A stretch of 39,445 bases of DNA. Source: Vicinamibacteria bacterium (GTDB lineage: Bacteria; Acidobacteriota; Vicinamibacteria; Fen-336; JAGNNV01). Positions 20,122 to 28,632 of this stretch are shown here, one piece after another. The notes beneath the pieces are model-generated. The model did not search any database, was not told the origin of the DNA, and saw only the letters and a program-made list of their open reading frames with translations. Positions within the stretch are counted from its first letter, which is position 1; each line of letters begins with the position of its first letter. The stretch covers positions 1-39,445 of the forward strand of contig JAIBCN010000013.1 of NCBI GenBank assembly GCA_019694155.1. The letters are read 5' to 3'. Made by a program: the position numbers and the translations under genes.

Positions 20122-20150
20122 AAGTTAGGTTCAGGGGGGGGGACGGGCAA
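20122..20150 (-). promoter_or_regulatory. Strong sigma70-like promoter of the FAD monooxygenase with a 9-G/C tract in the spacer
   Basis: On the minus strand TTGCCC (20145-20150) and TAACTT (20122-20127) are exactly 17 nt apart, and the -10 ends 6 nt before the GTG at 20115, predicting a leaderless message. The spacer contains a run of nine C (nine G on the plus strand, 20134-20142), the kind of tract whose slippage would change spacer length. Confidence 0.6.
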
Positions 20151-20228
20151 TAGTGCATTTGAATCGGTGCCCGCGGGCCCCGGCCGGCCCCTTGCCAGGG
20201 GCGCGATTCAGCTGCTCCGGGGCCCTCG

Positions 20229-20795
20229 CTAGAGGTTCGTCCGGCTCCTCACGAGCGAGAGGAACTCGTCCCGGGTGGCGCGGTTCGACCTGAATTCACC
20301 CAGCATGCACGAGCTGACCGCGACCGAGTTCTGCTTCCCCACCCCGCGCATCATCATGCAGAAATGCCGGGCTTCGATGACCACGCCGACACCTCGAGGC
20401 TTGACCACTTCCTGGATGGTCTGAGCGATCTGATTGGTCAGCCGCTCCTGCACCTGCAGGCGCCTCGAGAACATGTCCACGAGCCTCGGCAGCTTGGAGA
20501 GCCCAACCACCCGTCCGGCCGGCAGGTAGGCGACGTGGGCCTTGCCGAAGAAGGGCAGCATGTGGTGCTCGCACAGGCTGTAGAGCTCGATGTCCTTGAC
20601 GATGACCATTTCGTCGGTGTCCACCGTGAACATGGCTTCGTTCAGGATCTTGATCGGGTCCTGGTGGTAGCCGGAGGTGATGTCCTTGAGCGCTTTTCCC
20701 ACTCGCTCGGGCGTCTTCAGCAGGCCTTCACGGTCGGGGTCCTCGCCCAGTTCGATGAGGACCTCGCGTATGTGGGCGGCGATCTTCGTGGGCAT
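20229..20795 (-). CDS. folE: GTP cyclohydrolase I
   Basis: Converts GTP to 7,8-dihydroneopterin triphosphate, the entry step to folate and also to queuosine and biopterin. The 188-residue enzyme has the zinc ligands C75 and H78 in CEHH and C146 in HFCMMMRGV, with the same spacings as E. coli C110, H113 and C181, so it is the zinc form. VVGLSKLPR and RLTNQIAQ complete the pattern. It lies 16 nt downstream of the radical SAM gene on the same strand, which suggests co-transcription. No other folate gene is in the window. Confidence 0.97.
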   Translation of the reverse strand: MPTKIAAHIREVLIELGEDPDREGLLKTPERVGKALKDITSGYHQDPIKILNEAMFTVDTDEMVIVKDIELYSLCEHHMLPFFGKAHVAYLPAGRVVGLSKLPRLVDMFSRRLQVQERLTNQIAQTIQEVVKPRGVGVVIEARHFCMMMRGVGKQNSVAVSSCMLGEFRSNRATRDEFLSLVRSRTNL

Positions 20796-20811
20796 CGGCA
20801 GTCTTGGCTCC

Positions 20812-21939
20812 TTAGGTGGAAAGCACGCGGAGATGAACGCGTCCGTCCCTGGGGATCTGGATGGGTGTGGGCTTCTTGGTCACCGCGCAGGACTGGCAGA
20901 TCGGCTCGCCATGGGTCTTGCTGTCCCACGTACGGTTGCGGTGCGCGTTGCGGAGACGCTCGAAGTTGGGCGAGAGCCAGGCCTTCTGAACCGTGGTCAT
21001 GGGCGCGTCGGCGCCCGTCACCACCGGACCGCCGTCGATCTCCAGGGTGAAGCCCTGGCAGCACGGCATGGTGTGGCGTCCGTCCCAGGTCACGACCATG
21101 CGGCGGAACGGATCGGAGCACTGGAACTCGGCGGCGGTGAGATCGGTCCAGTGCGCAGCCTGCCAGGAGTGCTGAGCGCCCGCGGGGAGATAGCACTCGG
21201 AGATCGACATCCAGTCGACGCCCATCTCCTTGCACCAGAACTCCTCCATGCGTCCGGAATCGAGGTCGTTCGCGTTGATCTTGGTGCGCACCACGGAGGC
21301 GCGGATCTTGAGATCCTTCGCCCCCTTGCCCTCGTTGCGCGCGTTCACCGCCTCCCGCACGGAGTTGAGCAGGATGTCCCACTGCCCTCCCACCCGCTGC
21401 CGGTGATAGGTGGTCTCGTCGCAGGCGTCCACGGAGAACATGAGGTCGGTGATCCCGGCCTCCACGATCTGACGGAAGAGCTTCTTGTTCTTCCTCGCGC
21501 CGCCATTGCCGTTCGTGTTCATCATCAGGTCCGGGAAGCCGAGAGCGTTGGCCTCGCGGATGAAGGAAACGATGCGCGGGTGGAGCGAGGGCTCGCCGCG
21601 GTAGTTGAACTTGATGGACGACACCCCGATGTCCGCGCACTGCTGGATCAGGCGGCCGTAGAGCACAGGGTCCATGTAGCCGCGCTGGTAGGAGAAGTCC
21701 TCCATGCCCTGCATGCGGATGTGCTCGTGCGTCCAGATCTGACAGAAGCCCTTGGGATCCTCTTCGGTACTGCCGCAGCGAAGGTCGCACACCGCGACCG
21801 TCTCGATGTCGGCGTGGACCGGATGGTCGGATGCGTCGAGGTCGGTCTCGCGGCGGTCCCACTCTTTTCGGTACGCCTCGTACACGCTCGATCGCTTGGG
21901 AGCGTCGACGAGGACTCGGAACGTCGGGTCTTTGGACAT
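20812..21939 (-). CDS. Radical SAM/SPASM-like protein with unusual CX3CX10C cysteine spacing
   Basis: From ATG 21939 the protein has 375 residues. The cluster region reads [11 protein letters not shown] then PKGFCQIW: C51, C55 and C66. Radical SAM enzymes normally have CX3CX2C, so the third cysteine is displaced. The rest is a normal radical SAM barrel: the SAM-binding strand with [12 protein letters not shown] (a GE motif), NTNGNGG and [16 protein letters not shown]-terminal SPASM-like cysteine set (MPCCQGF near the end and ICQSCAV) should bind one or two auxiliary clusters. SPASM enzymes modify peptides or sugars. The substrate is unknown; no precursor peptide is evident nearby. The open frame upstream of 21939 is not used. 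It is the probable operon partner of folE. Confidence 0.8.
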   Translation of the reverse strand: MSKDPTFRVLVDAPKRSSVYEAYRKEWDRRETDLDASDHPVHADIETVAVCDLRCGSTEEDPKGFCQIWTHEHIRMQGMEDFSYQRGYMDPVLYGRLIQQCADIGVSSIKFNYRGEPSLHPRIVSFIREANALGFPDLMMNTNGNGGARKNKKLFRQIVEAGITDLMFSVDACDETTYHRQRVGGQWDILLNSVREAVNARNEGKGAKDLKIRASVVRTKINANDLDSGRMEEFWCKEMGVDWMSISECYLPAGAQHSWQAAHWTDLTAAEFQCSDPFRRMVVTWDGRHTMPCCQGFTLEIDGGPVVTGADAPMTTVQKAWLSPNFERLRNAHRNRTWDSKTHGEPICQSCAVTKKPTPIQIPRDGRVHLRVLST

Positions 21940-22001
21940 GGAGACGATCAGTTTAGGCGTCGGGGCCTGAAAACGCCGCGGGCGGGACGCCCGGCTCCGG
22001 G

Positions 22002-22814
22002 CTAGGAGAGGGCCACGACTTCGATCTGGAAGAGCCAGGGCCACTTCTTGCCGGTCACGAAGATCCGGTCGCCCGTCTTGTCCCAGGCGATCCCGTTCAG
22101 GACATCCCCCTCCGGGCCGCGCGCCTCGGGGCGGAGGAGGCCCGTGAGATCGATCCAGCCGGTGACGACGCCGGTCGCGGGGTTGATCCTCGCGATCCGG
22201 TCCGTCTGCCACACGTTGGCCCAGAGTTCACCCCGGACGAATTCCAGCTCGTTCAGCCTCTCGACCGGCCGCGAGCCGTCGACGACCGGAAGGTCGCGCA
22301 CGCGCTTCTGGGTCTTCGGATCCAGGAAGAACAGGTGCGAGGAGCCGTCGCTCATCACCAGGGACTTGCCGTCATAGGCGATACCCCAGCCTTCGGTCGG
22401 GTAGGCGAAAGTGCGCAGCCGCTTCAGGCTGGTCTTGTCGTGCACGAAACCGACATGCTCTTCCCAGGTGAGCTGCAGCAGTTCATCGCCGACGAGGGCC
22501 AGGCCCTCGGCGAAATACTGCGACTCGACCTGGACCTGCTGGATCACGGCGCCCGTCTCGGGAGTGACCTTGCGAAGCGTCGATTGGCCGCGAAGCCCCG
22601 TGCTCTCGTAGAAGATTCCGTCCGCGAAGACGAGGCCCTGGGTGAACGCGGTGGGATCGTGAGGAAAGGCCTTCACGACCTTGAAGCTGTACCGAGGGGT
22701 CTTCGGATCCGGCCGCCCCTGAAAAGCGCAGTAGGCCAGGGCGGGGGCCGCGAGGGACGACAGCATGGCCGTGGCGGCGCGCCTCGATATCTTCGGTCGG
22801 GTCACGGGCCGCAA
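22002..22814 (-). CDS. Glutaminyl-peptide cyclotransferase (plant/bacterial beta-propeller type), exported
   Basis: Converts N-terminal glutamine of peptides to pyroglutamate. The 270-residue product has a signal peptide (about residues 12-32, ending near AYCAFQG). The propeller repeats carry FPHDPTAFTQGLVF, YESTGLRGQSTLRKV, LTWEEHVGFV, the glycine/tyrosine-rich GWGIAYDGKSLVMSDGSS, RLNELEFVRGELWANVWQTDRI (shown as LNELEF and WANVWQTD) and VLNGIAWD. These are the conserved QC blocks of the PF05096 type. The start is TTG 22814 or GTG 22805. It lies only 4 nt after the DUF6544-like gene, so they are co-transcribed. It acts in the periplasm or outside the cell. Confidence 0.9.
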   Translation of the reverse strand: MRPVTRPKISRRAATAMLSSLAAPALAYCAFQGRPDPKTPRYSFKVVKAFPHDPTAFTQGLVFADGIFYESTGLRGQSTLRKVTPETGAVIQQVQVESQYFAEGLALVGDELLQLTWEEHVGFVHDKTSLKRLRTFAYPTEGWGIAYDGKSLVMSDGSSHLFFLDPKTQKRVRDLPVVDGSRPVERLNELEFVRGELWANVWQTDRIARINPATGVVTGWIDLTGLLRPEARGPEGDVLNGIAWDKTGDRIFVTGKKWPWLFQIEVVALS

Positions 22815-22818
22815 TCTA

Positions 22819-23934
22819 TCAAGACCTGGGGGCGGAGACGTTGTAGCGGATGTCCTTCAGCTCGAGTTCGATGTAGTTGTAAGCCTCTTCGCCCGGCGGG
22901 TGCCAGCGACCCGCGCCCGAGGCGCTGACCGTGACCGTCCCGAATGTCCGATGGTTCCGTAGCGGAGTCGACCATCGCATACGCGTGAAGGTCTTGCCGT
23001 CGGGCGAGCCGGCCAGGCGATCGTCCGAGAGGAAATCGACCAGGCGGCCTTGTTCGTCGAAGGTGAGCCGTGCTTCCACCTCGATGCCCTCCCGCGAGTA
23101 GCGGCCCGTGGCGTGGGTCGCGTCCCCTTCGCGCCATTGAATCGCCGGATCGAGGAGCGCCCCCGGCGCGAAGACGCAGAGGTCGTTGAAGAGCGTCACG
23201 GTCTCGGCCCGGAGCATCTCCGGCCCCGAGGCGTTCACCATGGGCAGGACCGACGCCACCTTCACCCGCATGGTCGCGGACGCCCCCTGGAAGCGGTGAA
23301 AAGCCACGACGGGGACGCCGAAGGTCGCGGCGTCCAGAATGAAGAGGCGCTCCGCCGGGCCGTAGAAGTTGTACTGCTCGCCCGTAAACGCCATCCACGC
23401 GGCCTTGGGCCCGCCGCGGATCCTTCCGGTGAATGTGGCGTGGAAGTTTCTGACCCGCGGCTGCCCCACGGCTCCCGAGAGGCGGATGTACCTGCGGACC
23501 GGGTCCGGAAGCGAGGCGAGATCCGCCTCGCTCAGTACAGGCGCCGAGGCGCCCCTCGCCACGGCTTTCGCGGCCTCTCGATCAAACTCCGCGTGAAAGC
23601 TCCCGGGGCCGTAGGTCGAGAACGCAAGCGCCGCTCCCACGGCGAGGCCCAGGTTCGCGAGCGAACCGAACTTCGCGTCCGACCACGAAGAGAAGATGAC
23701 GATCTGAGACAGAGCCACGGACGCCGCACCCACCCACCACCAGGATCGCGGCCACGCCAGAAACGCGGCCGACGCCCCGAGCGTCATTACGGCCGCGGCA
23801 AGCCACACAAGGCCCATCACGCGGGAGATCGGCTGGACGAGTTGCGGCAGGCTCGCGTAGCCGAAAGCCTTCGCGAATCCCATCAGGTGAATCAGGCCGT
23901 GAAGCCCGACGATTCCGGCGAACAACCACTTCAT
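22819..23934 (-). CDS. DUF6544/DUF6920-like membrane protein
   Basis: A 371-residue protein of unknown function. Four membrane helices fill the first 110 residues or so (MKWLFAGIVGLHGLIHLMGFA, the segment around VMGLVWLAAAVMTLG, WWWVGAASVALSQIVIF and LGLAVGAALAF). A soluble domain of about 250 residues follows, starting near LPDPVRRYIRLSGAVGQPRV, the typical opening of the DUF6544 family, and rich in beta-strands (SREGIEVEARLTFDEQGRL region). I cannot assign a reaction. It is followed directly by the glutaminyl cyclotransferase gene, so a shared envelope role is plausible. The family name is from memory and should be checked by profile search. Confidence 0.7.
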   Translation of the reverse strand: MKWLFAGIVGLHGLIHLMGFAKAFGYASLPQLVQPISRVMGLVWLAAAVMTLGASAAFLAWPRSWWWVGAASVALSQIVIFSSWSDAKFGSLANLGLAVGAALAFSTYGPGSFHAEFDREAAKAVARGASAPVLSEADLASLPDPVRRYIRLSGAVGQPRVRNFHATFTGRIRGGPKAAWMAFTGEQYNFYGPAERLFILDAATFGVPVVAFHRFQGASATMRVKVASVLPMVNASGPEMLRAETVTLFNDLCVFAPGALLDPAIQWREGDATHATGRYSREGIEVEARLTFDEQGRLVDFLSDDRLAGSPDGKTFTRMRWSTPLRNHRTFGTVTVSASGAGRWHPPGEEAYNYIELELKDIRYNVSAPRS

Positions 23935-24024
23935 GGGTCCCTCCGAAGCGAGCCGGAAAGACAGCCTTCCGGCCCATCTCGACTATGCGCTTCGGCGGGG
24001 CCCTCTGGAAATGGGCCAAACGAC

Positions 24025-24804
24025 CTACGTGCCGGGAACCGCTCCGCCGTCGACCGAGAGGCAGTGCCCGGTGACGTAGCTGCCCTGGTCGCTCGCGAGG
24101 TAGACGTAGGCGTTCGCGATGTCCTCGACCCTGCCCATGCGTCCAAGTGGCGTGTGCTGGACCAGGGTCTCGAGCACCTTGGGCGGCATCTGCCGGATCA
24201 TCTCGGTTTCAATGAAGCCGGGGGCGATCGCGTTCACGCGGATGCCGTGCTTCCCGAGTTCGCGCGCCCAGACCTTGGTCATGCCGATGACGCCGGCCTT
24301 GGTGGCCACGTAGTTCGTCTGGCCGAAGTTGCCGTAAAGGCCGACCACGGAGGAGGCGGAGACGATAACCCCCGACTTGCGCGCGATCATGTGCGGCGCC
24401 ACCGCGCGCGTGCAGAGGAAAACGCCGCGCAGGTTCGCGTCGATGACCGTGTCGAACTGCTCGTCCGACATCACTGAGACCTGGCCGTCCTTCACCTTGA
24501 CGAGCATCCCGTCGCGCAGGATGCCCGCGTTGTTGATGAGGACGTCGATCTGCCCGAAAGTCTCCATGACCTTCGCGGTCGCGGCGGTGACGAGGGCCGC
24601 GTCGGCCACGGAGACGCGGGTGAAGGTGGCCTCCGGCGCGCCTGCCGCCTTGAGCTCGGCCACGATCGCGGGCTCGTCGCCCTTCAAATCCCACACCGCC
24701 ACGCGGCAGCCCTCCGCGGCGAAGGCGAGGGCCGTGCCCTTGCCGATGCCGGAAGCACCGCCGGTGACGATCACAACCTTGTTCTTGAGTCCGGTGTCAA
24801 TCAT
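24025..24804 (-). CDS. Short-chain dehydrogenase, 3-oxoacyl-ACP reductase-like
   Basis: A 259-residue NAD(P)H-dependent reductase of the FabG type. The cofactor motif TGGASGIGKG is near residues 14-23, the NNAG motif near 90, the catalytic serine lies in SASSVVG, and the catalytic pair is Y-x3-K in NYVATKAG. The C-terminus is PLGRMGRVEDIANAYVYLASD. Such proteins reduce 3-ketoacyl-ACP or -CoA (fatty acid or polyhydroxybutyrate metabolism). It is not next to other fatty-acid genes, so calling it fabG outright would overstate the evidence. The open frame upstream to 25260 overlaps the membrane-protein gene; the start is ATG 24804 with AAAGGA upstream. The gap to the membrane-protein gene is 40 nt. 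Confidence 0.85.
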   Translation of the reverse strand: MIDTGLKNKVVIVTGGASGIGKGTALAFAAEGCRVAVWDLKGDEPAIVAELKAAGAPEATFTRVSVADAALVTAATAKVMETFGQIDVLINNAGILRDGMLVKVKDGQVSVMSDEQFDTVIDANLRGVFLCTRAVAPHMIARKSGVIVSASSVVGLYGNFGQTNYVATKAGVIGMTKVWARELGKHGIRVNAIAPGFIETEMIRQMPPKVLETLVQHTPLGRMGRVEDIANAYVYLASDQGSYVTGHCLSVDGGAVPGT

Positions 24805-24844
24805 GAGGGGGGTCCTTTTAGCAGAAAGCGCGAGCGTGGGCGTC

Positions 24845-26494
24845 CTATTGGATCCGGCCCTCGCTGCGTCGCAGGTCGATGACGTTGAGCCCGAGCTTCG
24901 GCAGGCTGACTTCGAGGCCGTCCGGGGCGCCGGGTTCGAGGATGACGTTGGTGACCCCCCACGAGAGCAGCGTGCTCGCGAACTTCTCGGGCTGATGGTC
25001 CAGAAGATCGCCGAGGCCGTTGACGTGGTCGGCGAGGGCCTTCGACCGGCGCGAGACGAGGCCGGTGACGATCTTCCGCCGGTGCTGGGTCTGAAGCAGG
25101 ACGGCGAAGCCGTCGAGGGTGGTGAGGGGAATGTTGCAGACGTCTCCGGGCACGAGCCGCGTGAGATCGAGCGGGGAGACGAAACGTTTCGCGAGCGGCC
25201 GGGGCGACCACATCTCGAAGCCCGCGGCCACCGCGAGCAGGGCGACGAGGGCGGCGCCACGGGCGCCCTTCCGCTCGACCCGGGACAGGAAGCGGGCCGC
25301 CGGAACGCTCAGGAAGAAAAGAGCGAAGAGCACGCAGCGAACCGGAGTGCGGCCCATGGAGAAAGGCGGCACGGACATGAGGAACGAGTACGGCATGGCG
25401 ATCCCGAGATCCGACCCGAAGATCTTGAGCGAAGGCCCGAGGCTGAGCACCAGAAAGCCGAACGCCATGAGGCCGCAAAGGCGCGTCCAGAAGTCGCGGA
25501 TGCGGATGAGGCCGAGGATCGCGCTGCCAAAGAGCACGTAGCCGAGGAAAGCCTCGTGCCCCCCCACTCCTTTCGAGATCCTTCTGGCCAGGGGCGCCAT
25601 GAACGAGAGCCAGGGCTGGGTCTGCGGGTCGGGCGTGACGAAGGCGGCGAGGTTGGCGGACCAGAACCACGCCTGGCGGGGATTCATGGGCTGGGCGCCC
25701 CCCTGGACCCAGGCGAGAGCGAAGGGAGAAACGAGCACAACCGCGAGAGCCAGAGCCAGTCCGATGCGCGGCGCGCCGATCCGCCCGAGGCGGCTCAGGA
25801 CTTCCGCCCGGGTGCCGGGGCGCGCCAGGAGGATGGCGCCGATCACGAGGAAGGCCACCCAGGCAAACGCGATCAGTTCGCCGAAGTAGGGGCCCCCGCC
25901 GAACAGGAACGCCACGACCAGCACAGGACCCGGTCGCGGGCGATCCCACAGGCTCACCAGGCAAGAGCCCGCGAGGGGAAGAATCGCCGCCACCGCCAGG
26001 TGGTTGAGATGCGGCGCGTGAAGCTGATTGAAGGGCGAGAAAGCGTAGGCGATGGTGACGGCGATGGAGGCGAGCACCCCGGCGCCGATCCGGCGCAGGA
26101 ACGCATACGCCGAAAGCGCGATGGCCACGTAGCACAGGCCGATCGCGACCTTGTAGGCGATGAGCGGATAGAGCAGATCCTCTTCCCCGCCCGCTCCCAC
26201 CAGGCGTCTCCCGAGTTTAATGGCCGCGGTCACGGGGAAGAACGCGGGGGTCAGAACATGCGCGGCGAGCGAGGTCCCGACCGGATGAAAGACGATGTCG
26301 GAATGAAGCGGCGAGGTCCCCGAGGACATGGCCCGCTCGACGCTCCACATGTTCCAGACGAGCTGCCCGTAGTCGGTGCCCAGGACGGGGATGCCGTCGA
26401 GGGGAAACACCTGGGTCCAGGTAAAGAGCAGGGCGAGAGGAACGGCCAGAAGGGCCGCCGCGCCAAGCTCCCTGCCCGAGGGAGACGGGGTCAC
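24845..26494 (-). CDS. Polytopic membrane protein, possibly GT-C-type glycosyltransferase
   Basis: A 549-residue protein with about ten or more membrane helices. Early in the chain a periplasmic-type loop has GTDYGQLVWNMW and FHPVGTSLAAH, and the C-terminus is a soluble segment of about 100 residues. The early aspartate in a loop after the first helix, many helices and a soluble tail resemble GT-C lipid-sugar-dependent glycosyltransferases, but I see no diagnostic motif and do not assert it. Its GTG start (26494) overlaps the ppk stop (GTGA), so it is translationally coupled to ppk. A role in polyphosphate export, anchoring or envelope glycan synthesis is speculative. Confidence 0.7.
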   Translation of the reverse strand: MTPSPSGRELGAAALLAVPLALLFTWTQVFPLDGIPVLGTDYGQLVWNMWSVERAMSSGTSPLHSDIVFHPVGTSLAAHVLTPAFFPVTAAIKLGRRLVGAGGEEDLLYPLIAYKVAIGLCYVAIALSAYAFLRRIGAGVLASIAVTIAYAFSPFNQLHAPHLNHLAVAAILPLAGSCLVSLWDRPRPGPVLVVAFLFGGGPYFGELIAFAWVAFLVIGAILLARPGTRAEVLSRLGRIGAPRIGLALALAVVLVSPFALAWVQGGAQPMNPRQAWFWSANLAAFVTPDPQTQPWLSFMAPLARRISKGVGGHEAFLGYVLFGSAILGLIRIRDFWTRLCGLMAFGFLVLSLGPSLKIFGSDLGIAMPYSFLMSVPPFSMGRTPVRCVLFALFFLSVPAARFLSRVERKGARGAALVALLAVAAGFEMWSPRPLAKRFVSPLDLTRLVPGDVCNIPLTTLDGFAVLLQTQHRRKIVTGLVSRRSKALADHVNGLGDLLDHQPEKFASTLLSWGVTNVILEPGAPDGLEVSLPKLGLNVIDLRRSEGRIQ

Positions 26495-28632
26495 GACTGG
26501 CTGTCGCGCTTGATCGGCTCCAGGGTGAGCGGCACGGCCCGGAGCTTGTCCGCGCGGTTCTTGGCGTCTTCGTACAGCCTGGTCTGGACGCGGAAGGCCT
26601 CTTCTCCCTTGCCCGGCCGCCGGCGGTGGTAGTTGCCGTCGGCGTCCAGGACCCGGGCCTTCTGGTTGTCATCGAAGAAGCTGTCGAGAATCATCGAGAG
26701 GCGCTCCACGGCCTCCTTCGACGTGATGTGAGTCATGAGCTCGATCCGCCGGTCGAGGTTTCGCGGCATCCAGTCGGCGCTCGCGATGTAGTGCTCCTCG
26801 TCGCCCCCGTTCCAGAAGTGGTAGATCCGCGAGTGCTCGAGGTAGCGGTCGATGATCGAGACCACCTCGATGTTCTCGGAAACGCCCTTGAGCCCGGGGC
26901 GGAGGCAGCAGATGCCCCGGACGTTCAGCTTGATCTTCACCCCGGCCTTCGACGCGGCGTACAGGGCCCGGATGATGTCCTCGTCGACGAGCGCGTTCAT
27001 CTTCGCGCGAATGAGGCCGGGCTGCCCCTCCTCGGCCCGGCGGCGTTCGCGGTCGATCATGGAGAGGATGCGGATGCGCAGGGCCATGGGCGCCATGGTG
27101 AGGCGCTGCATGGAAGGCGGATCGGAGAAGCCGGTGATGGCGTTGAAGAACGCGGAGAGGTCGCGGCCCAGGGCGTCGTCCGAGGACAGGAGCCCGAGGT
27201 CGGTGTAGAGCTTCGCGGTCTTCTCGTTGTAGTTGCCGGTGGAGAGGTGGACGTACCGCCGGATCCCCTGCGGCTCGCGGCGGACCACCAGAGTCGCCTT
27301 GGCGTGCGTCTTCAGGCCGCGGATGCCGTAGATCACGTGGGCCCCCGCGTCCTCGAGGCGGCGGGCCCATCGGATGTTCGAAGCCTCGTCGAAACGGGCG
27401 GTGAGCTCGACCACCACCGTGACCTGCTTGCCCCCCTCGGCCGCGGCGACGAGCGCCTTCACGACCTCGGAATCGGAGGCCGGACGGTAAAGCGTCTGCT
27501 TGATGGCCAGCACCTGGGGATCGGCCGCCGCCTGTTTGACGAAGTCGAGCACGGTTTCGAAGGACTCGTAGGGATGGTGGAGCAGCACATCGCGGCGGGA
27601 GAGCAGCGCGAACAGATCGGCGGACTCGGCGGGCAGAAGCGTCGACTGGGCGCGCTGCCTCGGGTCGCGGAACGAGTCGAGGATGGGAAGATCCAGGATC
27701 TGGAAGAAGAGCCTCAGGTCCAGGGGGCCCTGGATGCGATAGATGAGAGGCTCGGCGCCCGGGAAGCGCGAGACGAGTTGGGTGAGCAGAGCCTCCGTGG
27801 CCTTCGCGTCGATGTCGAGACGCACCACCTGCGACCGCCGGCGGCCGCGCACTTCGTCCTCCACCTGGGAGAGGAAATCGTCGCCGCCGCCCTCGTCGTC
27901 GATGTCGAGTTCGGCGTCGCGCAGCACGCGGAAGGCGGCCACGTCGCGCACCGCCTGACCCGGGAAGAGAGTGGCGAGCTGCGAGAGGACCACGGTCTCC
28001 AGGCGGACATAAGTGGAATCAGCGCCGGGAACGCGCACCAGGCGCGGCAGGGCCGCGGGAACCGGAACCACGCCGAGCCGCGGCTCGTCGTCCGGCTTGT
28101 CCTTGTCGGGCTCGAAGAGAACGGCGAGGTTGATGGACAGCGACGGCAGCATCGGAAAGGGCCGCGCCGCGTCGATGCCGAGGGGAGTCAGGACGGGCAG
28201 GACTTCGTCCTTGAAGAAGCGGTTCACCCCTGCCCGCAGGGACGCGTCGAGATTGTCGAAATCCAGGATCCGGATACCCACGCCTTCGAGGCTCGGCAGG
28301 ATGTCGCGCTCGGAAAGCTCATGCAGGCGCTTGAGCTGAAGGGCCGCCATCTCCTTCACCACCGCGAGCTGCTGAGCGGGGGACAGACCCGCCGAATCGG
28401 GCGACTGATCGCCTTCGGCGATGGCGTTCTTGAGCGAGGCCACCCGGACCATGAAGAACTCGTCGAGGTTGTTCGTCACGATGGCCATGAACTTCGCCCG
28501 CTCGGCGAGCGGGGTCGCCGCTTCCTCCACCTCCTCGAGCACCCGGGAGTTGAAGGAGAGCCAGGAGAGTTCGCGGTTGAAAAAGATCTCGGGGTCCTGC
28601 GCCTTGCGCCGGGCCTTGCTCTTCGGCGTCAT
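26491..28632 (-). CDS. ppk1: Polyphosphate kinase PPK1
   Basis: Reversibly makes inorganic polyphosphate from ATP. The 713-residue protein starts with the typical FFNRELSWLSFNSRVLEEV (N domain). The catalytic phosphohistidine is H443 in GLKTHAKATLV, and the second conserved histidine is H600 in YLEHSRIYHF; the 157-residue gap equals that of E. coli H435 and H592. HLSTGNYNEKTAKLYTDLG is also present. The length fits (E. coli 688). The ATG overlaps the ppx stop (ATGA), and the stop overlaps the start of the membrane protein gene, so three genes are translationally coupled. It works in the cytoplasm at the membrane. Confidence 0.97.
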   Translation of the reverse strand: MTPKSKARRKAQDPEIFFNRELSWLSFNSRVLEEVEEAATPLAERAKFMAIVTNNLDEFFMVRVASLKNAIAEGDQSPDSAGLSPAQQLAVVKEMAALQLKRLHELSERDILPSLEGVGIRILDFDNLDASLRAGVNRFFKDEVLPVLTPLGIDAARPFPMLPSLSINLAVLFEPDKDKPDDEPRLGVVPVPAALPRLVRVPGADSTYVRLETVVLSQLATLFPGQAVRDVAAFRVLRDAELDIDDEGGGDDFLSQVEDEVRGRRRSQVVRLDIDAKATEALLTQLVSRFPGAEPLIYRIQGPLDLRLFFQILDLPILDSFRDPRQRAQSTLLPAESADLFALLSRRDVLLHHPYESFETVLDFVKQAAADPQVLAIKQTLYRPASDSEVVKALVAAAEGGKQVTVVVELTARFDEASNIRWARRLEDAGAHVIYGIRGLKTHAKATLVVRREPQGIRRYVHLSTGNYNEKTAKLYTDLGLLSSDDALGRDLSAFFNAITGFSDPPSMQRLTMAPMALRIRILSMIDRERRRAEEGQPGLIRAKMNALVDEDIIRALYAASKAGVKIKLNVRGICCLRPGLKGVSENIEVVSIIDRYLEHSRIYHFWNGGDEEHYIASADWMPRNLDRRIELMTHITSKEAVERLSMILDSFFDDNQKARVLDADGNYHRRRPGKGEEAFRVQTRLYEDAKNRADKLRAVPLTLEPIKRDSQS

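Noticed and set aside
22815..22830. TAGATT as a possible -10 for the glutaminyl cyclotransferase gene.
   Set aside because: It lies right after the stop codon of the upstream gene in a 4-nt gap, has no -35, and operon co-transcription explains the gene.
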